64,000 nt of DNA, from contig JAFEMH010002606.1 in assembly GCA_022495995.1 (NCBI GenBank), forward strand, positions 248,001 to 312,000, given 5' to 3'. Within the stretch, counting starts at the first letter, position 1, and each line of letters opens with the position of its first letter. Of this stretch, positions 1 to 10,937 are shown in pieces. Position numbers and translations under genes: made by a program. This DNA is from Adenophora triphylla var. japonica (Eukaryota > Streptophyta > Magnoliopsida > Asterales > Campanulaceae). The notes beneath the pieces are model-generated. The model saw nothing but the letters and a program-made list of their open reading frames with translations, searched no databases and was not told where the DNA came from.

Positions 1-1178
1 ATAAAGCATGTCATTCAAATAAATTGAAAATTTCTTATTCGCAATAAGAAAATTGTAACCCTCATTGTCTAAACATGAAATAGAAATAATGTTTCGCTCA
101 AATCCGAACATAATAACAGTTATTTAAAACTAAAATTAATCCGCTAGGTAAAGTGACTTCGTAAGTCCCTACGGCCAATGCAAAGAACTCTTGCTCCATT
201 TCCAACCCGCAGATCTACTTCACCCTCTTTGAGCGACCTTCTATTCTTAAGTCCCCGCACATTTAGACAAATGTGAGATCCACATCCGGTATCTAATACC
301 CAAGAACTAGAAGTAGAAAGTAGAACATCTATCATATAGATACTCAAGTTGTGGCAATCACATTGCCCTTCTTCTTCAGCCCTTCCCGATAAGCTTTGCG
401 CTTACGCTTCCAATGCCCAGCCATTACAATGGTAGCATACCGCATCCTTTTGGGATTTGGGTTTAGGCTTCTCAAAGAACGGCAACCTTTGCCTCCGGTT
501 TAGCAACTTTTGCTTTACCCTTGTTTTTGAACCCCTTTCCTTTATTCACCATCAACACTTGATTGGTTTTCTTGGTAATATTGTTCTCCGCATTCTTTAG
601 CATCCCATGCGATTCGTACAGAGATTTATTCATCCCATTCATGTTATAATTCGTAACGAACCGATTATAACTTTCGTGGAGTGAATGCAATATCATATCC
701 GTAGCGCTCTAATCGGATAGGATACCCAAGCCTCTCAAGATGTTCGAGGTGACCCTTCATTTTCAACACATGAGGCCCAACAGTTGTCCTTCAATCATCT
801 TGCATGAATGAAGAGCCTTCATAGTGTCAAACCTTTCCCGACGTGCTTGCAATCGAACATTTCCTTTAAATGATTTCCCAAATCATAAGCTTCCATGTGT
901 ACAAGGTCCTTCTCAAGGGCCTTACACATAGTAGCCAAGATCGTGCAACCAACATCTATAGAATCATCCACATGTTTCTTATGTTGGTCCCTTTCACTTT
1001 AGGTGCATTAGCAAAGTTCGGGTGGAATGGGTCCATCGAGGATGTACAACTTCCTTTCCTGTTTGAGAACAATTCTCAAACAGCGGATCCAATCCACATA
1101 GTTGTTGCCATTCTCTTCTAACTTGTCCTTCTCAAGGACTGATCGCAGTGACAAATTCTGATTAGTGTTAGCAGCCAT
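1..1178 (-). pseudogene. Ty1/copia gag-protease remnant (element cut by window start)
   Basis: Reads from an ATG at 1178 towards base 1. The first ~50 codons are typical copia gag (NYVDWIRCLRIVLKQ, then LYILDGPIPPEL), followed by a stop or frameshift near 1008 and further breaks. A second gag block (472-696) contains YNRFVTNYNMNGMNKSLYE and a lysine-rich tail. The protease starts near 320 with WVLDTGCGSHIC, in which DTG is the catalytic aspartate motif, and continues with VRGLKNRRSLKEGEVDLRVG. The normal product would be the capsid and aspartic protease of a retrotransposon polyprotein. Several in-frame stops mean it is dead. Integrase and RT would lie before base 1 and are not visible. Confidence 0.85.
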
Positions 1179-2119
1179 TGATCTACAAAAATATGCAACA
1201 AGATATAAACATATATGAGCACCGATTTCATTTAAGAGATTAAATAATGTATTTCACAAATACTCCCACTAAATTATATAATTTTCATATACAAACATGC
1301 ATAATATAATTTAATAGGCTAAGACCCAACTTTAATTTAATTTCAAGTCGGCTATGGCACGACTGCTCAAAATTAAACTAAAAAGGTAGATAACATTTAT
1401 CAATCATATCAACATATGACTCTTAGATCTTTTATGAGATTATAGACATCATATGTCACATGTTTCAATCTCATCTTATGCCTTAGGCCCAAAACTGTTT
1501 TGATAGCCTTATTGAGTTCAACCATTTTAAACGTATAGCAATCACTATTTGCTCATCTTGATCATACAAAGATAGAATTAATGTACCTCGCTATGGCGAG
1601 CCTACATAAAACTACCCGTGTACTCACAAGTGTTTAAAGTGGGTAGCATAAACAAACTCAAAATTTCAAAGAAGGTTCAATTTTTCATGTTTATCAATTA
1701 ACATGGCAAGGTTGATTCATGAAAAACTATATGAGCATAATTATGAACATGGAATGATACAACACAAATCACATTTGGTCAGTAATTACTAGTACGCGGC
1801 CACGTGCTCCAAGGTCATCCCACACTTCCATCGAAGTGCCTGTGGGGAAGGTTTTGGTGTCCAGCCCATATACCAAGTAATACTTCACAAATATCCTAGA
1901 TTAATCACATTAATCATATAAATGAAATTGACATCCCATAACCTAGATTAATCATATTAATCACATATTTCAATTTCATAATCATGATATATCACTATAT
2001 ACAATTACTTCACAAGCAATACTCATACAATTTCACATCCCAAATCATATTTATCATGAAAATTCATATAATCACATTACACAATAATCATGATTATCTA
2101 ACTAAACATCATGAACGGG
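1179..2119 (-). other. Untranslated leader of the copia element
   Basis: About 940 bases between primer-binding site and gag start of the minus-strand copia element. AT-rich, with no ORF of note on either strand. Near 1800-1880 there is a GC-richer stretch with no recognised motif. I assign it to the element only because of its position. Confidence 0.6.
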
Positions 2120-2131
2120 GCTCTGATACCA
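2120..2131 (-). promoter_or_regulatory. Primer-binding site, tRNA-iMet type
   Basis: On the minus strand this reads TGGTATCAGAGC, the classical plant Ty1/copia primer-binding site complementary to the 3' end of initiator tRNA-Met. It lies one base from the LTR end at 2133, which fixes element orientation and LTR boundary. Confidence 0.92.
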
Positions 2132-2132
2132 C

Positions 2133-3720
2133 TGTAGGGTTTCGAGGGTCCATGCGCAGCGGAAGATTGCAAATAACTCGAATACCCAAAGCCCTAGAAT
2201 CCGTTCAAGATGAATAATTAAGAATTATGAATTAGGGTTACCAACCTTGAGTGCCTTTGTCGTTGATATACGTAGTCCAACTCCAGATTGAAGAATTAGC
2301 AAGTCTTCAATATACGATCCTTTGAATCACGAACAAAGATCTTGAGAAGCGAAGATCCTCTACGAGTATCCACGCGATTAACGAACCCTAGAACTCTTTC
2401 TAGGAGGATTGCTAGATCCCTTGATTGAAACCGTTTCAATCTATGATGAATTGTGGAATTGGTGTGATGATTTTCAATTCACAATTGAAAATTCTCTCTA
2501 TTTTTGTCTTTCTCAAAGCTCAAAACGGAACTGGCCGCTAGTGGTTGTTGAAGGAAAGTATTTATACTCTATAAATACTATGCCCTATTAAAACCCTTGA
2601 GAAAACGGTTTCGGCATTCGTGGTACATGGGCGGTCGCCCATGTGGACCCGGGCGGTCGCCCACGTGTCCAGCCGCCTAATCCCTTCCTCCGAAAACCCA
2701 TATGGGCGGTCGCTCATAAGGACATGGGCGGTCGCCCAAGTGTCCGTAGCTTTAATCCCTTATTCGAAACCAACATGGGCGGTCGCCTATATGGACAAGG
2801 GCGGCCGCCCATCGTGACGCTTCCAATGCCCGGTTTTCAAATAACATGGGCGGTCGCCCATAGCACCCGGGCGGTCGCCCAACACACCGTAAATCCATAA
2901 TTCATTTTTGACAATTCGTTCGATGCGTGTGACCCTATAGGACTATATTATGTTGGCAATGAGTTCGATCACATCGATCCTCATAAGACATGAGCGGACT
3001 CTAGCAAGCCATCATGCCTACCCAAATAATATAATATCAAGTTCGTTTTTCCTACATAGAACATATCACAATCCCATTGTCACACGATGTTATATTGAAC
3101 ATGAGTCATGGTCCACGTCAACTCATATTGTTCAATGCTTTCTCGTTACCAAGTAAATTGATTAATCGAATGACATTAATCATATTAATTCATTCGGGCA
3201 TGGCCACGCACTACATCAATCTTACTCACGAGTGGCCAAGCAAACATCTCTCTTTACGAGGGACAAGTTTCCATCTTGACTTATCATTCTTCCCAACAAG
3301 AATCATATCATGCCAATAATAGCCCTTATTGTTGTCCGATTAAAGACAACGTTAAACTATATCAAACATGATATTCATCGAGTGGAAGACGATGATAATC
3401 TCAGGTCAAAGGATATCAATGATATGACTATATGAGATTTATTTATGACATATGACCATGACATAAATCTCATAATGGGTCAAGTCCAGTACCTTGTTCT
3501 CTAACAAGTACCCATGAATCTAATGTGCATCTCCATGCATATAATCATCACATGATTATCCATTAGACTTCATACTAGTGCTTCATAAGTACTAGGGACA
3601 CGATTATTATAACTAAACATGCAAACACATATAATAATCAAATAAACAATCTCATATATAAATGAACAATGACATTACATAAAGGTCTATCTCTATAGGC
3701 CTAGGGCACTAACACCTACA
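2133..3720 (-). mobile_element. 5' LTR of the minus-strand copia element (1588 bp)
   Basis: Bounded by a perfect 6-bp inverted terminal sequence, TGTAGG at 2133 and CCTACA ending at 3720. It directly abuts the primer-binding site. On the minus strand a TATA-like run (TATTTATAGAGTATAAATA) sits at about 2560-2582. Eight GC-rich near-palindromes lie just upstream of it (separate entry). The partner LTR is beyond base 1, so the target duplication cannot be tested. Confidence 0.85.
2629..2880. repeat. Array of paired GGGCGGTCGCCC near-palindromes in copia LTR
   Basis: Eight copies of the 12-mer GGGCGGTCGCCC (some with one change) start at 2629, 2651, 2704, 2726, 2777, 2799, 2848 and 2869. They form four pairs: 21-22 bp within a pair and 71-75 bp between pair starts. 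The reverse complement is GGGCGACCGCCC, the same word found in the LTRs at 19271-19390 and 21447-21553. The array lies upstream of the LTR's TATA box on the minus strand, which suggests a promoter or enhancer role (inference). Confidence 0.85.
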
Positions 3721-4124
3721 AGACAAACACCGGAATGGGAACTAGTTCGTCGGAGAAGAATGGATACAAGTGAACTTAGGTACGAGAGTGAAAAAAGTGA
3801 AAAGGAAAAAAGATTTCATATTTAAATGAAGGAGACGAAAGGATTTCGGGAATTTTCAAAAGACATTAAATGATGTCCAAAAAATTGAATTCCCTCCCCC
3901 CATTATTGAAAACAATAATTGAGGCGCGATTCCCAAGACGGTGGCGTTTCAACTCTGACAAACCGCCCATCTCCACCAACGGAAAAGTGACACGTGGCCA
4001 GCAATAAACTACCAAAATACTGATCTCGCATGACTAGATATACGCGGCGGGAAGCGTATTCCACAATTAAGAAGTTTCTCTACTGGATCATGAATAATCC
4101 AGATCTCGAACTTGGGGGTACTTA
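3721..4124 (+). other. Unassigned; right part probably 3' end of a gypsy element interior
   Basis: 3721-4000 shows purine-rich then GC-richer sequence with no recognisable coding. The last ~15 bases (CTTGGGGGTACTTA, 4111-4124) resemble a polypurine tract directly before a possible LTR, so the right part may be the end of a retroelement interior. Confidence 0.4.
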
Positions 4125-4797
4125 TGTGATCATAAGAAAATAAGTTTGGGCCTATACAATTATCATAAGGCCCAAAAAGTAATAATGGGTCAAATACTAA
4201 GAGATAAGCCCAAGTAATGATGCAAGGGAAACATGTCAAGAAAGCGAGAAACAAAGCGAGAAATACGAAGTACATCATAAAGCCCAGTAAGACCCATCCT
4301 ATAGTAATGGCAAGATAACTCCAAGACGGGATCTCACATGACGAGATATGGATAAGCAACAACTAGGACAATAGAAAGGTTGTAGCCCAAATAAGGATGT
4401 CGCATAGAGGTGTCAAATCGATTAACAGAAATTCTCCGGAAGCAGCAAAAAGACGTTATTCACGTGTACATTTGGACCCACAAAATCAGTTACACTTGAT
4501 GAGAAATCTGCCAGAAGAGGGTGATGTCTACACTAACTTTGAGTGCTCATGCACATCCAATATGAAGATGACACGTGGTAAAGAACATGTGACATACACA
4601 TGACAAGGGGAACTATATAAACAACCTTCTTCACCTAAAAATATAAGTGTCGAGTACATATCTGCACCATTTCTCAGCTTCGTGTACTCTCTTTTCTTCT
4701 AGATATCAACAAGTAATTATCCTCACGTCGGAGGGGCTTTGGCCGGAGAGGCCTCTGGCTTAGTTTCACATTTGTCTTGTGCGCAGGATCCGACACA
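4125..4797 (+). mobile_element. Gypsy-type LTR fragment or 3' LTR
   Basis: Possible termini TGTG (4125) and CACA (4797). It has a TATA box (ACTATATAAAC near 4611). A CT-rich segment is followed by CCTCACGTCGGAGGGGCTTT at 4721-4740, a motif I also see on the minus strand of the LTRs at 8820-9730 and 44750-45479, where it lies near the 3' end of the LTR. No matching target duplication was found, so the exact boundaries are uncertain. Confidence 0.55.
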
Positions 4798-5125
4798 GAA
4801 GGCGGCTGGAGTATCTACCTTGGACAGTAAAGTTTTGGGCATGTACAACCATTTTGTGTGGCAGCATCACTAGCTCAAATCGTAAAAAGTCATCATGTGC
4901 GAGAATTAAGGAGAAATATATATAAATAAGTGTCGTAAGTAGGGATAGTGTGGTAGACATTAAAATCAAGGGTAGTGAATAGTAAATTGAGAGAGTATTA
5001 GTAAGTGTTAATGGAATAAGAAAATGTTGTTCTAATAGCTTTGATGTCTTTATGATTATTTGACTCGAATCAGATTAATCAACATTGATGTTAGGATGGA
5101 TTCTAATTCCAACAAAATGAAAGAC
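4798..5125. other. No gene seen
   Basis: AT-rich spacer. The stretch 4950-5000 (GGGTAGTGAATAGTAAATTG and similar) resembles the interior of the Stowaway-like MITEs found elsewhere in this window, but clear termini are absent. Confidence 0.4.
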
Positions 5126-5130
5126 GAAAG

Positions 5131-6006
5131 TGATGAGCCCGGACCATTTAGATCGGGCCCAAGCTCGGTCTGATCCAAAGGCCAAGTATGACGTGGCATA
5201 CCCTAGACTGCCAGAGTCAAGACCGCGGACAGATAGACCGTCAAGGTCAAGACCGCTATCCTCTCAGACCGTCCTAGTCAAGACCGCGGACATTCTGGCC
5301 GTCAGTAGGTGACCGCGGGGACTGTGACCGCTCCATCCGTACCCGCGTCAATATCATTGACCGCGCCCAAGATGTTGACTGCGGTCTCATATCAGACTCC
5401 CGGTTATCTCACCAGACTCCCGATTAAAGCCAAAGCTTATTAAGTAAGTTTCCTAACGTGCTCTGACACACAGTAGCCGGCTTATTCCCATCGCATTAAA
5501 TGCGGCTCAGGTGCCTACTATGTCATTTAATGTGCCACGCCAACTCTCCCAAATACACGGCTCCTTTCCACATCAACGACATCCCCTCTACAAGTGAATC
5601 TTACTTTACTGGCAGACCCAATTCAATGCGGACACGTGTACCTGGTCAAAGACTAAGATTCCCTTAGGGCTTACGTCATGGCTTACATCAATAAGCAGCT
5701 CTCCATCACCTATAAATAGAAAGTCCTTGTCTCCTTGGACAAAGTAAGTGCTAAATTGACATTGTAAGTCACATTATCTAAACCCTAAACACACAAACAC
5801 TCCAAGACATTCCAAACGTCTTGTTCTCAGGTTATTATATCCTCTAAGATATCTTACTCTCACACCCGAGGGTCTGAGTTGAAGTAACATCCAGCATTGA
5901 CCTTAACGATGCTTATTTCCTGTGTTGTGTTCTAGATATCATTCAAAATATTCAGCCAAATATCATACCTTATATTCAGACCCCAAAATACGTGGCTTCT
6001 TCATCA
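5131..6006 (+). mobile_element. Solo LTR (876 bp) with 5-bp target duplication
   Basis: Perfect terminal inverted sequence TGATGA at 5131 and TCATCA ending at 6006, flanked on both sides by GAAAG (5126-5130 and 6007-6011). No primer-binding site or interior is attached, so this is a solo LTR left by LTR-LTR recombination. A TATAAATAG box is at about 5711. The 5' half has repeated AAGACCGCGGACA/CCGTC motifs (5219-5330). Confidence 0.88.
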
Positions 6007-6189
6007 GAAAGCTTCCGACAAAATGAAAAACGAAAGCATCTATGCCTTCAAGGGCGGTAGAGCTATCTATCTACCAAGCTGTCAAGGCATGCTGCTCCTA
6101 CACACGAATCTCAGTTTCAAATCACACCTTAGAATAGTTGGCTGACAAATGACAGAAAGGGAAGTTTCTAATAAAACTAGCGTAAAATC

Positions 6190-6715
6190 TAGGGAGAAAC
6201 GCGTTTCTCCATAAGTTATGGAGAAACGGGTTACGGGTATCCAGAACCTTTTGAAAGGATATCCAGAAACTTTTTGTATTGGCCATGACCTTGTCCCATG
6301 GTTACTTCTGGATATCAGTCTCAAAGGTTCTGGATATCCCAACCCTTTGAAAGGATATCCGAAGCTTATGAAAGTGATATCCGTGAAACCTTTCAATGAT
6401 ATCCAGAAACTTTCAAAATGTTTCTGGATATTCATTTGATGGTTTCTGGATATACATTTGAAGGTTTCTGGATATCCAGAAACCTTCAATAAGCAACTTC
6501 TGGTCTTGGCCTTGGATTTGGCTTCAAATCTATTTTTTCTGGATATCCGCCCAAAGGCTTCTGGATATCCGTTCCAAAGCTTCTGGATATCCAGAACCCT
6601 TTGAGACTGATATCCAGAAATTTTCTTCTGGTTATCAAACGTATAGCTTCTGGCTATTAAAAACGCGTTTCTCCATAGTTATGGAGAAACGCGTTTCTCA
6701 GCAGACCTACTCTAA
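6190..6715. repeat. Foldback element built of GGATATCC palindromes
   Basis: Both ends carry nested palindromes: GAGAAACGCGTTTCTC followed by ATAAGTTATGGAGAAAC at about 6194-6227, and the mirror at about 6662-6699. Between them are at least a dozen copies of TCTGGATATC or its reverse, centred on the palindrome GGATATCC. The open frames here, on both strands, are by-products of the repeat. The terminal GGGAGAAACNNGTTTCTCCATAA word recurs in the smaller foldback at 14991-15128, so they may be one family. Confidence 0.75.
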
Positions 6716-7260
6716 AACTAGACGTTTGATATTTTTTAAATGTTAAATGTTGAAATCTGATTTCGCGTCTAAATTAGCATGAACAGATAAAATGTAGCGT
6801 ATTAATACTGATTTCTGAATTTTGAATATTCATCTAAATTTATACCTGAAATTAAGATTACGACATTTAATGAAATAGAGAGATAAAATGAATGGTTGTT
6901 GATCTAATATTTAGATATGGCATTTTTGGAATTATGAGTTTATGGAAAAGATATATGAATAAAAAAACCAATCAATAGACAAATAAATAATAGTTTTACA
7001 TCTAAAAATTAAGTGTAAAATAAACAGTCTGAATTGTGTTATGTCTGATGCACCCACCCATTCAGGTTTAAATAACAGTTGAAAATGAAAAACAAATAAG
7101 ACCTACCTTATTTTGGACATTCTTTCTCCGTATCAAATTAAGATTTCTACTTTTATTTTTAGTAGTAAGATTTTTAGTTGCTTTATTATTTAAAATGAAT
7201 AATGAGATTCACTTATCATTTTTACAACAAATATCCTCTACCCACTTTTTCTCTTTCTAC
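6716..7260. other. AT-rich spacer, no gene
   Basis: Very AT-rich. The segment 6718-6860 (GACGTTTGATATTTTTTAAA, then scattered 'catctaaat' words) is loosely like 10340-10480, suggesting an old dispersed repeat. No termini could be fixed. Confidence 0.4.
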
Positions 7261-7413
7261 CTTATTTTGGACGTAGTAACTCCAAAAAGTCAATTGTTTA
7301 ATTGGAGTGCAACGAAGACTGCAACTTACTCATTTATTTTGGATGCAGTAACTCCAAAAAGTCAATTGTTTGTTTCTATATAGTTGGAGTGCAAGGAAGA
7401 CTGCAACTTATTC
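7261..7413. repeat. Two-copy tandem duplication (~75 bp)
   Basis: The segment TTATTTTGGACGTAGTAACTCC...GACTGCAACTTACTCA is followed at once by a second copy with a 12-base insertion (TTTCTATATAGT region). The small open frame at 7195-7383 is made by this duplication. Confidence 0.75.
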
Positions 7414-7703
7414 AGTGAACTTAATATATTTGGAATTATATATTTAAATAAAACTTCCAATTATTTTAATATTAACACCCCCCCCCCTATGACTAGCCTT
7501 ATTTAGGAAATGAAGGGGCTGAATTTAATAAGTTGAAGAAGCAGACCAAAGCCATAGTAACTTGGAGTATTGAAGATGATGGTGCATGTGTCCACAATTA
7601 ATTATGTGATGGCAGTGAAGCATGCATGGTCTAGTATTGTTCATTACTCACCGTCAAACGCCTAATTTAATACTCCTCCGGTTCAAAATATACTTTTTTT
7701 TTT
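7414..7703. other. AT-rich spacer with poly-C run, no gene
   Basis: AT-rich with a run of Cs at about 7477-7487. 'TACTCCTCCGGTTCAAAATA' near 7671 looks like the left end of a degraded Stowaway-type MITE without a matching right end. Confidence 0.4.
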
Positions 7704-8008
7704 CTTAAATTATGAGGTTATTTATATGTTATAGACAAAATTTGTCAATTTTCGATATGAGATAATTAATGTCTCTGACACGCTCTCTCACGTATAATCG
7801 GACTTTGCCAAAAATTACAATGTGAAATTATCAATCGGGTGGCGCTAAGCAATATCGTAGACCGTTGCGCATATACTTATAATTAACCTGCTCTGATACC
7901 ATCTTAAATTTTAAGGTTTCACATTAAAACCAATTGTTGTTAATGGCAGTGACTCAGAATCTTTATATGTTATAGGCAAGATTTATCAATTTTCGATATA
8001 AAATAATG
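7704..8008 (-). mobile_element. Candidate TRIM-like miniature LTR retroelement (truncated)
   Basis: A ~50-base direct repeat (TTTATATGTTATAG[A/G]CAA[A/G]ATTT...TTTTCGATAT) occurs at 7717-7765 and 7964-8008. Between the copies the minus strand reads TGGTATCAGAGC (7890-7901), the tRNA-iMet primer site. Direct repeats flanking a primer site within ~300 bp is the plan of a TRIM. The right copy is cut by the MITE at 8011. No coding capacity. Confidence 0.5.
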
Positions 8009-8010
8009 TA

Positions 8011-8251
8011 CTCCCTCCGTTCCTAAAAGATTGTCCTGTTGTACATTTTGCAATTATTAATAATGTACTCTCTCCGTCCCTAAAAGATTGTCTTGTTGTA
8101 CATTTTGCAATTATTAAGGAAGAACTTCACCTTCTTGTACCTTAGTAGATTTGCACTAACATTCATGTCTAAGTTTAGAAATGGGACATATTTTTTGGGA
8201 CAAGTCAAAATGGCAAATGGGACAATCTTTCATGGACATGGACTGAGGGAG
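8011..8251. mobile_element. Stowaway-like MITE with internal 57-bp duplication
   Basis: Begins CTCCCTCCGTTCC, ends GACTGAGGGAG, flanked by TA on both sides (8009-8010, 8252-8253), the Tc1/mariner hallmark. The left terminus is duplicated: the block starting TAATGTACTC at 8004 repeats at 8061. Confidence 0.8.
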
Positions 8252-8389
8252 TATTTAACAATTTTGAATTAAAGTCTCTTTTTATTTCAAGCCTTTAGAT
8301 TTCAGTTTTATACTTGCGTTGCACGGAGTAGTTTTTCAAGTGAAGTAATGCATGAAAAAATAACTAATAAGGGATAATTTTGGTATTTA

Positions 8390-8675
8390 CTCCCTCCGTC
8401 CCACTTCACTTGGCACCAAGTGAAGTGGCACGGTAACTAAGAAAAAATAAGAGTGAAAAAAAGTGTAAGAAAATGTTGTGAGTATGAAGAATTAAATAGG
8501 AGAGAGAATGAGTGGGAGGAATAGTTAGGAGAGAGAATGTTGTGAGTGTAAAAGTGAAGTAGGAGAGAGAATGAGTGGAGGGAATAGTGAAATTCTTTTC
8601 CATTTTGGACAGTGCCAAGTGAAGTGGGATGTCTCAAAATGAAAATTAGTGCCAAGTGAAGTGGGACGGAGGGAG
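8390..8675. mobile_element. Stowaway-like MITE
   Basis: Begins CTCCCTCCGTCCCACTTCACTT and ends with the complementary AAGTGAAGTGGGACGGAGGGAG, with TA duplications at 8388-8389 and 8676-8677. The interior contains further CCAAGTGAAGTGG words. Non-coding. Confidence 0.88.
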
Positions 8676-8819
8676 TATGTTATAAAGTTGTAGTAATAAT
8701 TATATTTGTTAAAACAGATTAAAATATCTAAAATGACATCTAATTTGAATCGAATGGAATAATAATTTATCCAAAATAAATACTCACTCTATCACAAAAT
8801 AATATATAACGATCGCGCA

Positions 8820-9730
8820 GGAATGCGTTTGGGCTCAGTTATCGTGTCCAGCAAGAGATTGAGCTGACTCCGGATCTGCACAACACCAGAAAACAACCGT
8901 GAAACTGCGTCGGGGGTCTTCCGACAAGCCCCTCCGGCGTGAGAATCAGCGTATGGACTGAAAAGTGGTGTAAATATTATGGAGAGTGTGTAAGTACGTG
9001 AATATGCAGAAATGCATTACCTTTGTCCATGTTTTGTTCTCATATTTATAGTGGATGTAATGATATTAGGGTTTCCATCTGAACCGTTGGATTGGATGGA
9101 TGCCAACCGTTGGATCAGCTCTGTCTCCTAGGCGTACACGTGTCACGCTGGGGTTGGTCCGCCTAAACAAGGACACTGCAGCGCCTGACATTGATAAGCA
9201 GCTTGCCTTATAAGGGAAAGTAAACCTGCACGCCTTTTGGCATTATTGCTGATTATATGATTGCACGTGTAACAAGGCACTGTGGTAGGTCTGACATTAT
9301 CCCAAATTAGCTAATTAATTAAGCTTGTTGAGGAAGCTAATGGAAGGGACGACCTGGAGCTGTACGTCCAATTGGGTCGTCTCCTCGAGAGATGACTCGA
9401 CGAGCGAGCAGCAACGAGAGTTGGTCGTTCAATGACGACGCTTACTATTGGGAGAGATCAGTTTGGCGCGGCGGAAAAGGCTCGTCGTTATGTGGGTCAT
9501 AGCTCATTATCGACGACCTCTTCCTGATATATCGACGGGCTAAGGTCCAAACCTTTGCTCAAGGGTGTATTGGCTCGTCGCTTGGATGGGCTTGGTCGCT
9601 CAGTGGCGACGACCGCCATCCGTTGTTGGACGGGCCATAACCCAGGTCTTGATCGGATCCTTCGTAGCTGGTCCTTTGGTGGGCCTGTTGGGCCCCTAGC
9701 TCGTAGCGAAGTGTTGGGCTCGGCCCATCA
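8820..9730 (-). mobile_element. Gypsy-type LTR, reverse orientation (approximate ends)
   Basis: On the minus strand it runs from TGATGGGCCGAG (9730) to about 8820 and contains CTCACGCCGGAGGGGCTTGT (8928-8947), shared with the LTR at 44750-45479. On the minus strand a TATA-like word lies near 9050. No primer site or coding region follows, and no target duplication was found, so it may be a truncated or solo LTR. Confidence 0.55.
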
Positions 9731-9840
9731 CATAATATTCCGTTCATATAATAATTTTTTGAACATTTATTTTTCGACAAATATATAGCACTCTCATATT
9801 TAACTTGTTTGTTTCGGTAATATTTTTATCCAAAATAATA

Positions 9841-10125
9841 CTCCCTCCGTCCCGAAACTTGGTTCACAAACACTGTTTGCACTGGTTTTAAGGAGAGAGT
9901 ATTATATTGAAAGTGTTGTGAGTGTGAAAATAAAATAGGAGAGAGAATGAGTGGAGAGAATAGTAAATTATAATGGTGTTGTGAGTATTAAAATAATGTA
10001 GGAGAGAGAATGAGTGGAGGGAATAGTAAAGATTCCTTTCCATTTTAGGTAAGTTTTAAATGTGTGAAGTAAGTTTTGGGACGCCCAAAAGGGAAAGTGT
10101 GAAGATTGTTCCGGGTCGGAGGGAG
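9841..10125. mobile_element. Stowaway-like MITE
   Basis: CTCCCTCCGTCCCGAAACTT at the left, GGTCGGAGGGAG at the right, TA at 9839-9840 and 10126-10127. Its interior (GAGAGAATGAGTGGAG...AATAGTAAA) is shared with the MITEs at 8390 and 10694. Confidence 0.85.
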
Positions 10126-10693
10126 TATTTATTTTGGAACGTTAGAACCAGCAGCTTGTTTCAAATTTCAAGAGACTGTCACGTGAGTTCCCTAGTGTCA
10201 TTAAATGTATCCTATAAATTGAAAGGTCGATTTATGGTTAATGTTGTAAGTTTACATGCTTTTAATACATCTTAATGCATGTAAGAGAGCAATTAAGGCA
10301 TGTAAAAACACAATTAAGGCTCGTGAGAGCACAATTAAGTGGCGTTTGATTTTTTAAAGATTAAGTGATGTAATCTAATTTTACATCTAAATATGATTGA
10401 ACTGATTAGAGATATCGTATGAAAACTGATTACTTATTCAATCTGTCTTAATATTTATTTAAATACACATCTGAAAAATAAAAAATATATGAAAAATATG
10501 ACGTCACCACCAAGTGATCAATTAATACACTCATTCTTTTTTTTAATGATGATTTTTCACGTCAGAAAAGGTAGAGAAATAAATTGACCCTCAGGACTCA
10601 CCGGGAGTAAGATTTGTCTTTACTTACCAGTAGACTACTCCCCTTTTGGGGACATTAATACACTCTTCCGCAATAAATAATTAGTAATCATTA
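10126..10693. other. Spacer, no gene
   Basis: AT-rich. Three short units near 10255-10340 (ATGTAAGAGAGCAATTAAGG and close variants) form a small degenerate tandem repeat. No coding signal. Confidence 0.5.
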
Positions 10694-10937
10694 CTCTCTC
10701 CATTCATATCATTCAATAATAGCTTACTCATTTATTGTTGAGAATAAAAAAATAATATTATTAAAGTAGAAGTTGTGAGTGGATAAAAGAGAGAATAGTA
10801 AATTTGAAGTGTTGTGAGTATAAGAAGTGGATTTCATGAATAAAGAAGTATTAAAAAAATTTCTTTTAGGAAAATGTGACTTTAAAATGGGATGCCCAAA
10901 ATAGCAAAATGGGTAAAGTAATATGAGACGGAGGGAG
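10694..10937. mobile_element. Stowaway-like MITE
   Basis: CTCTCTCCATTCATATCATT at the left, GAGACGGAGGGAG at the right, TA at 10692-10693 and 10938-10939. More diverged than the others. It lies about 200 bp beyond the stop codon of the zinc-finger gene. Confidence 0.8.

Noticed and set aside
2620..2900. Two overlapping plus-strand frames rich in GGRP/WAVAH
   Set aside because: They are translations of the palindromic array in the copia LTR.
4125..4797. Solo LTR with target duplication
   Set aside because: Termini are plausible but flanking bases (ACTTA, GAAGG) do not match, so only an LTR or LTR fragment is claimed.
6082..6489. 135-codon minus frame
   Set aside because: Protein is a repeat of the GGATATCC palindrome; no start context or family match.
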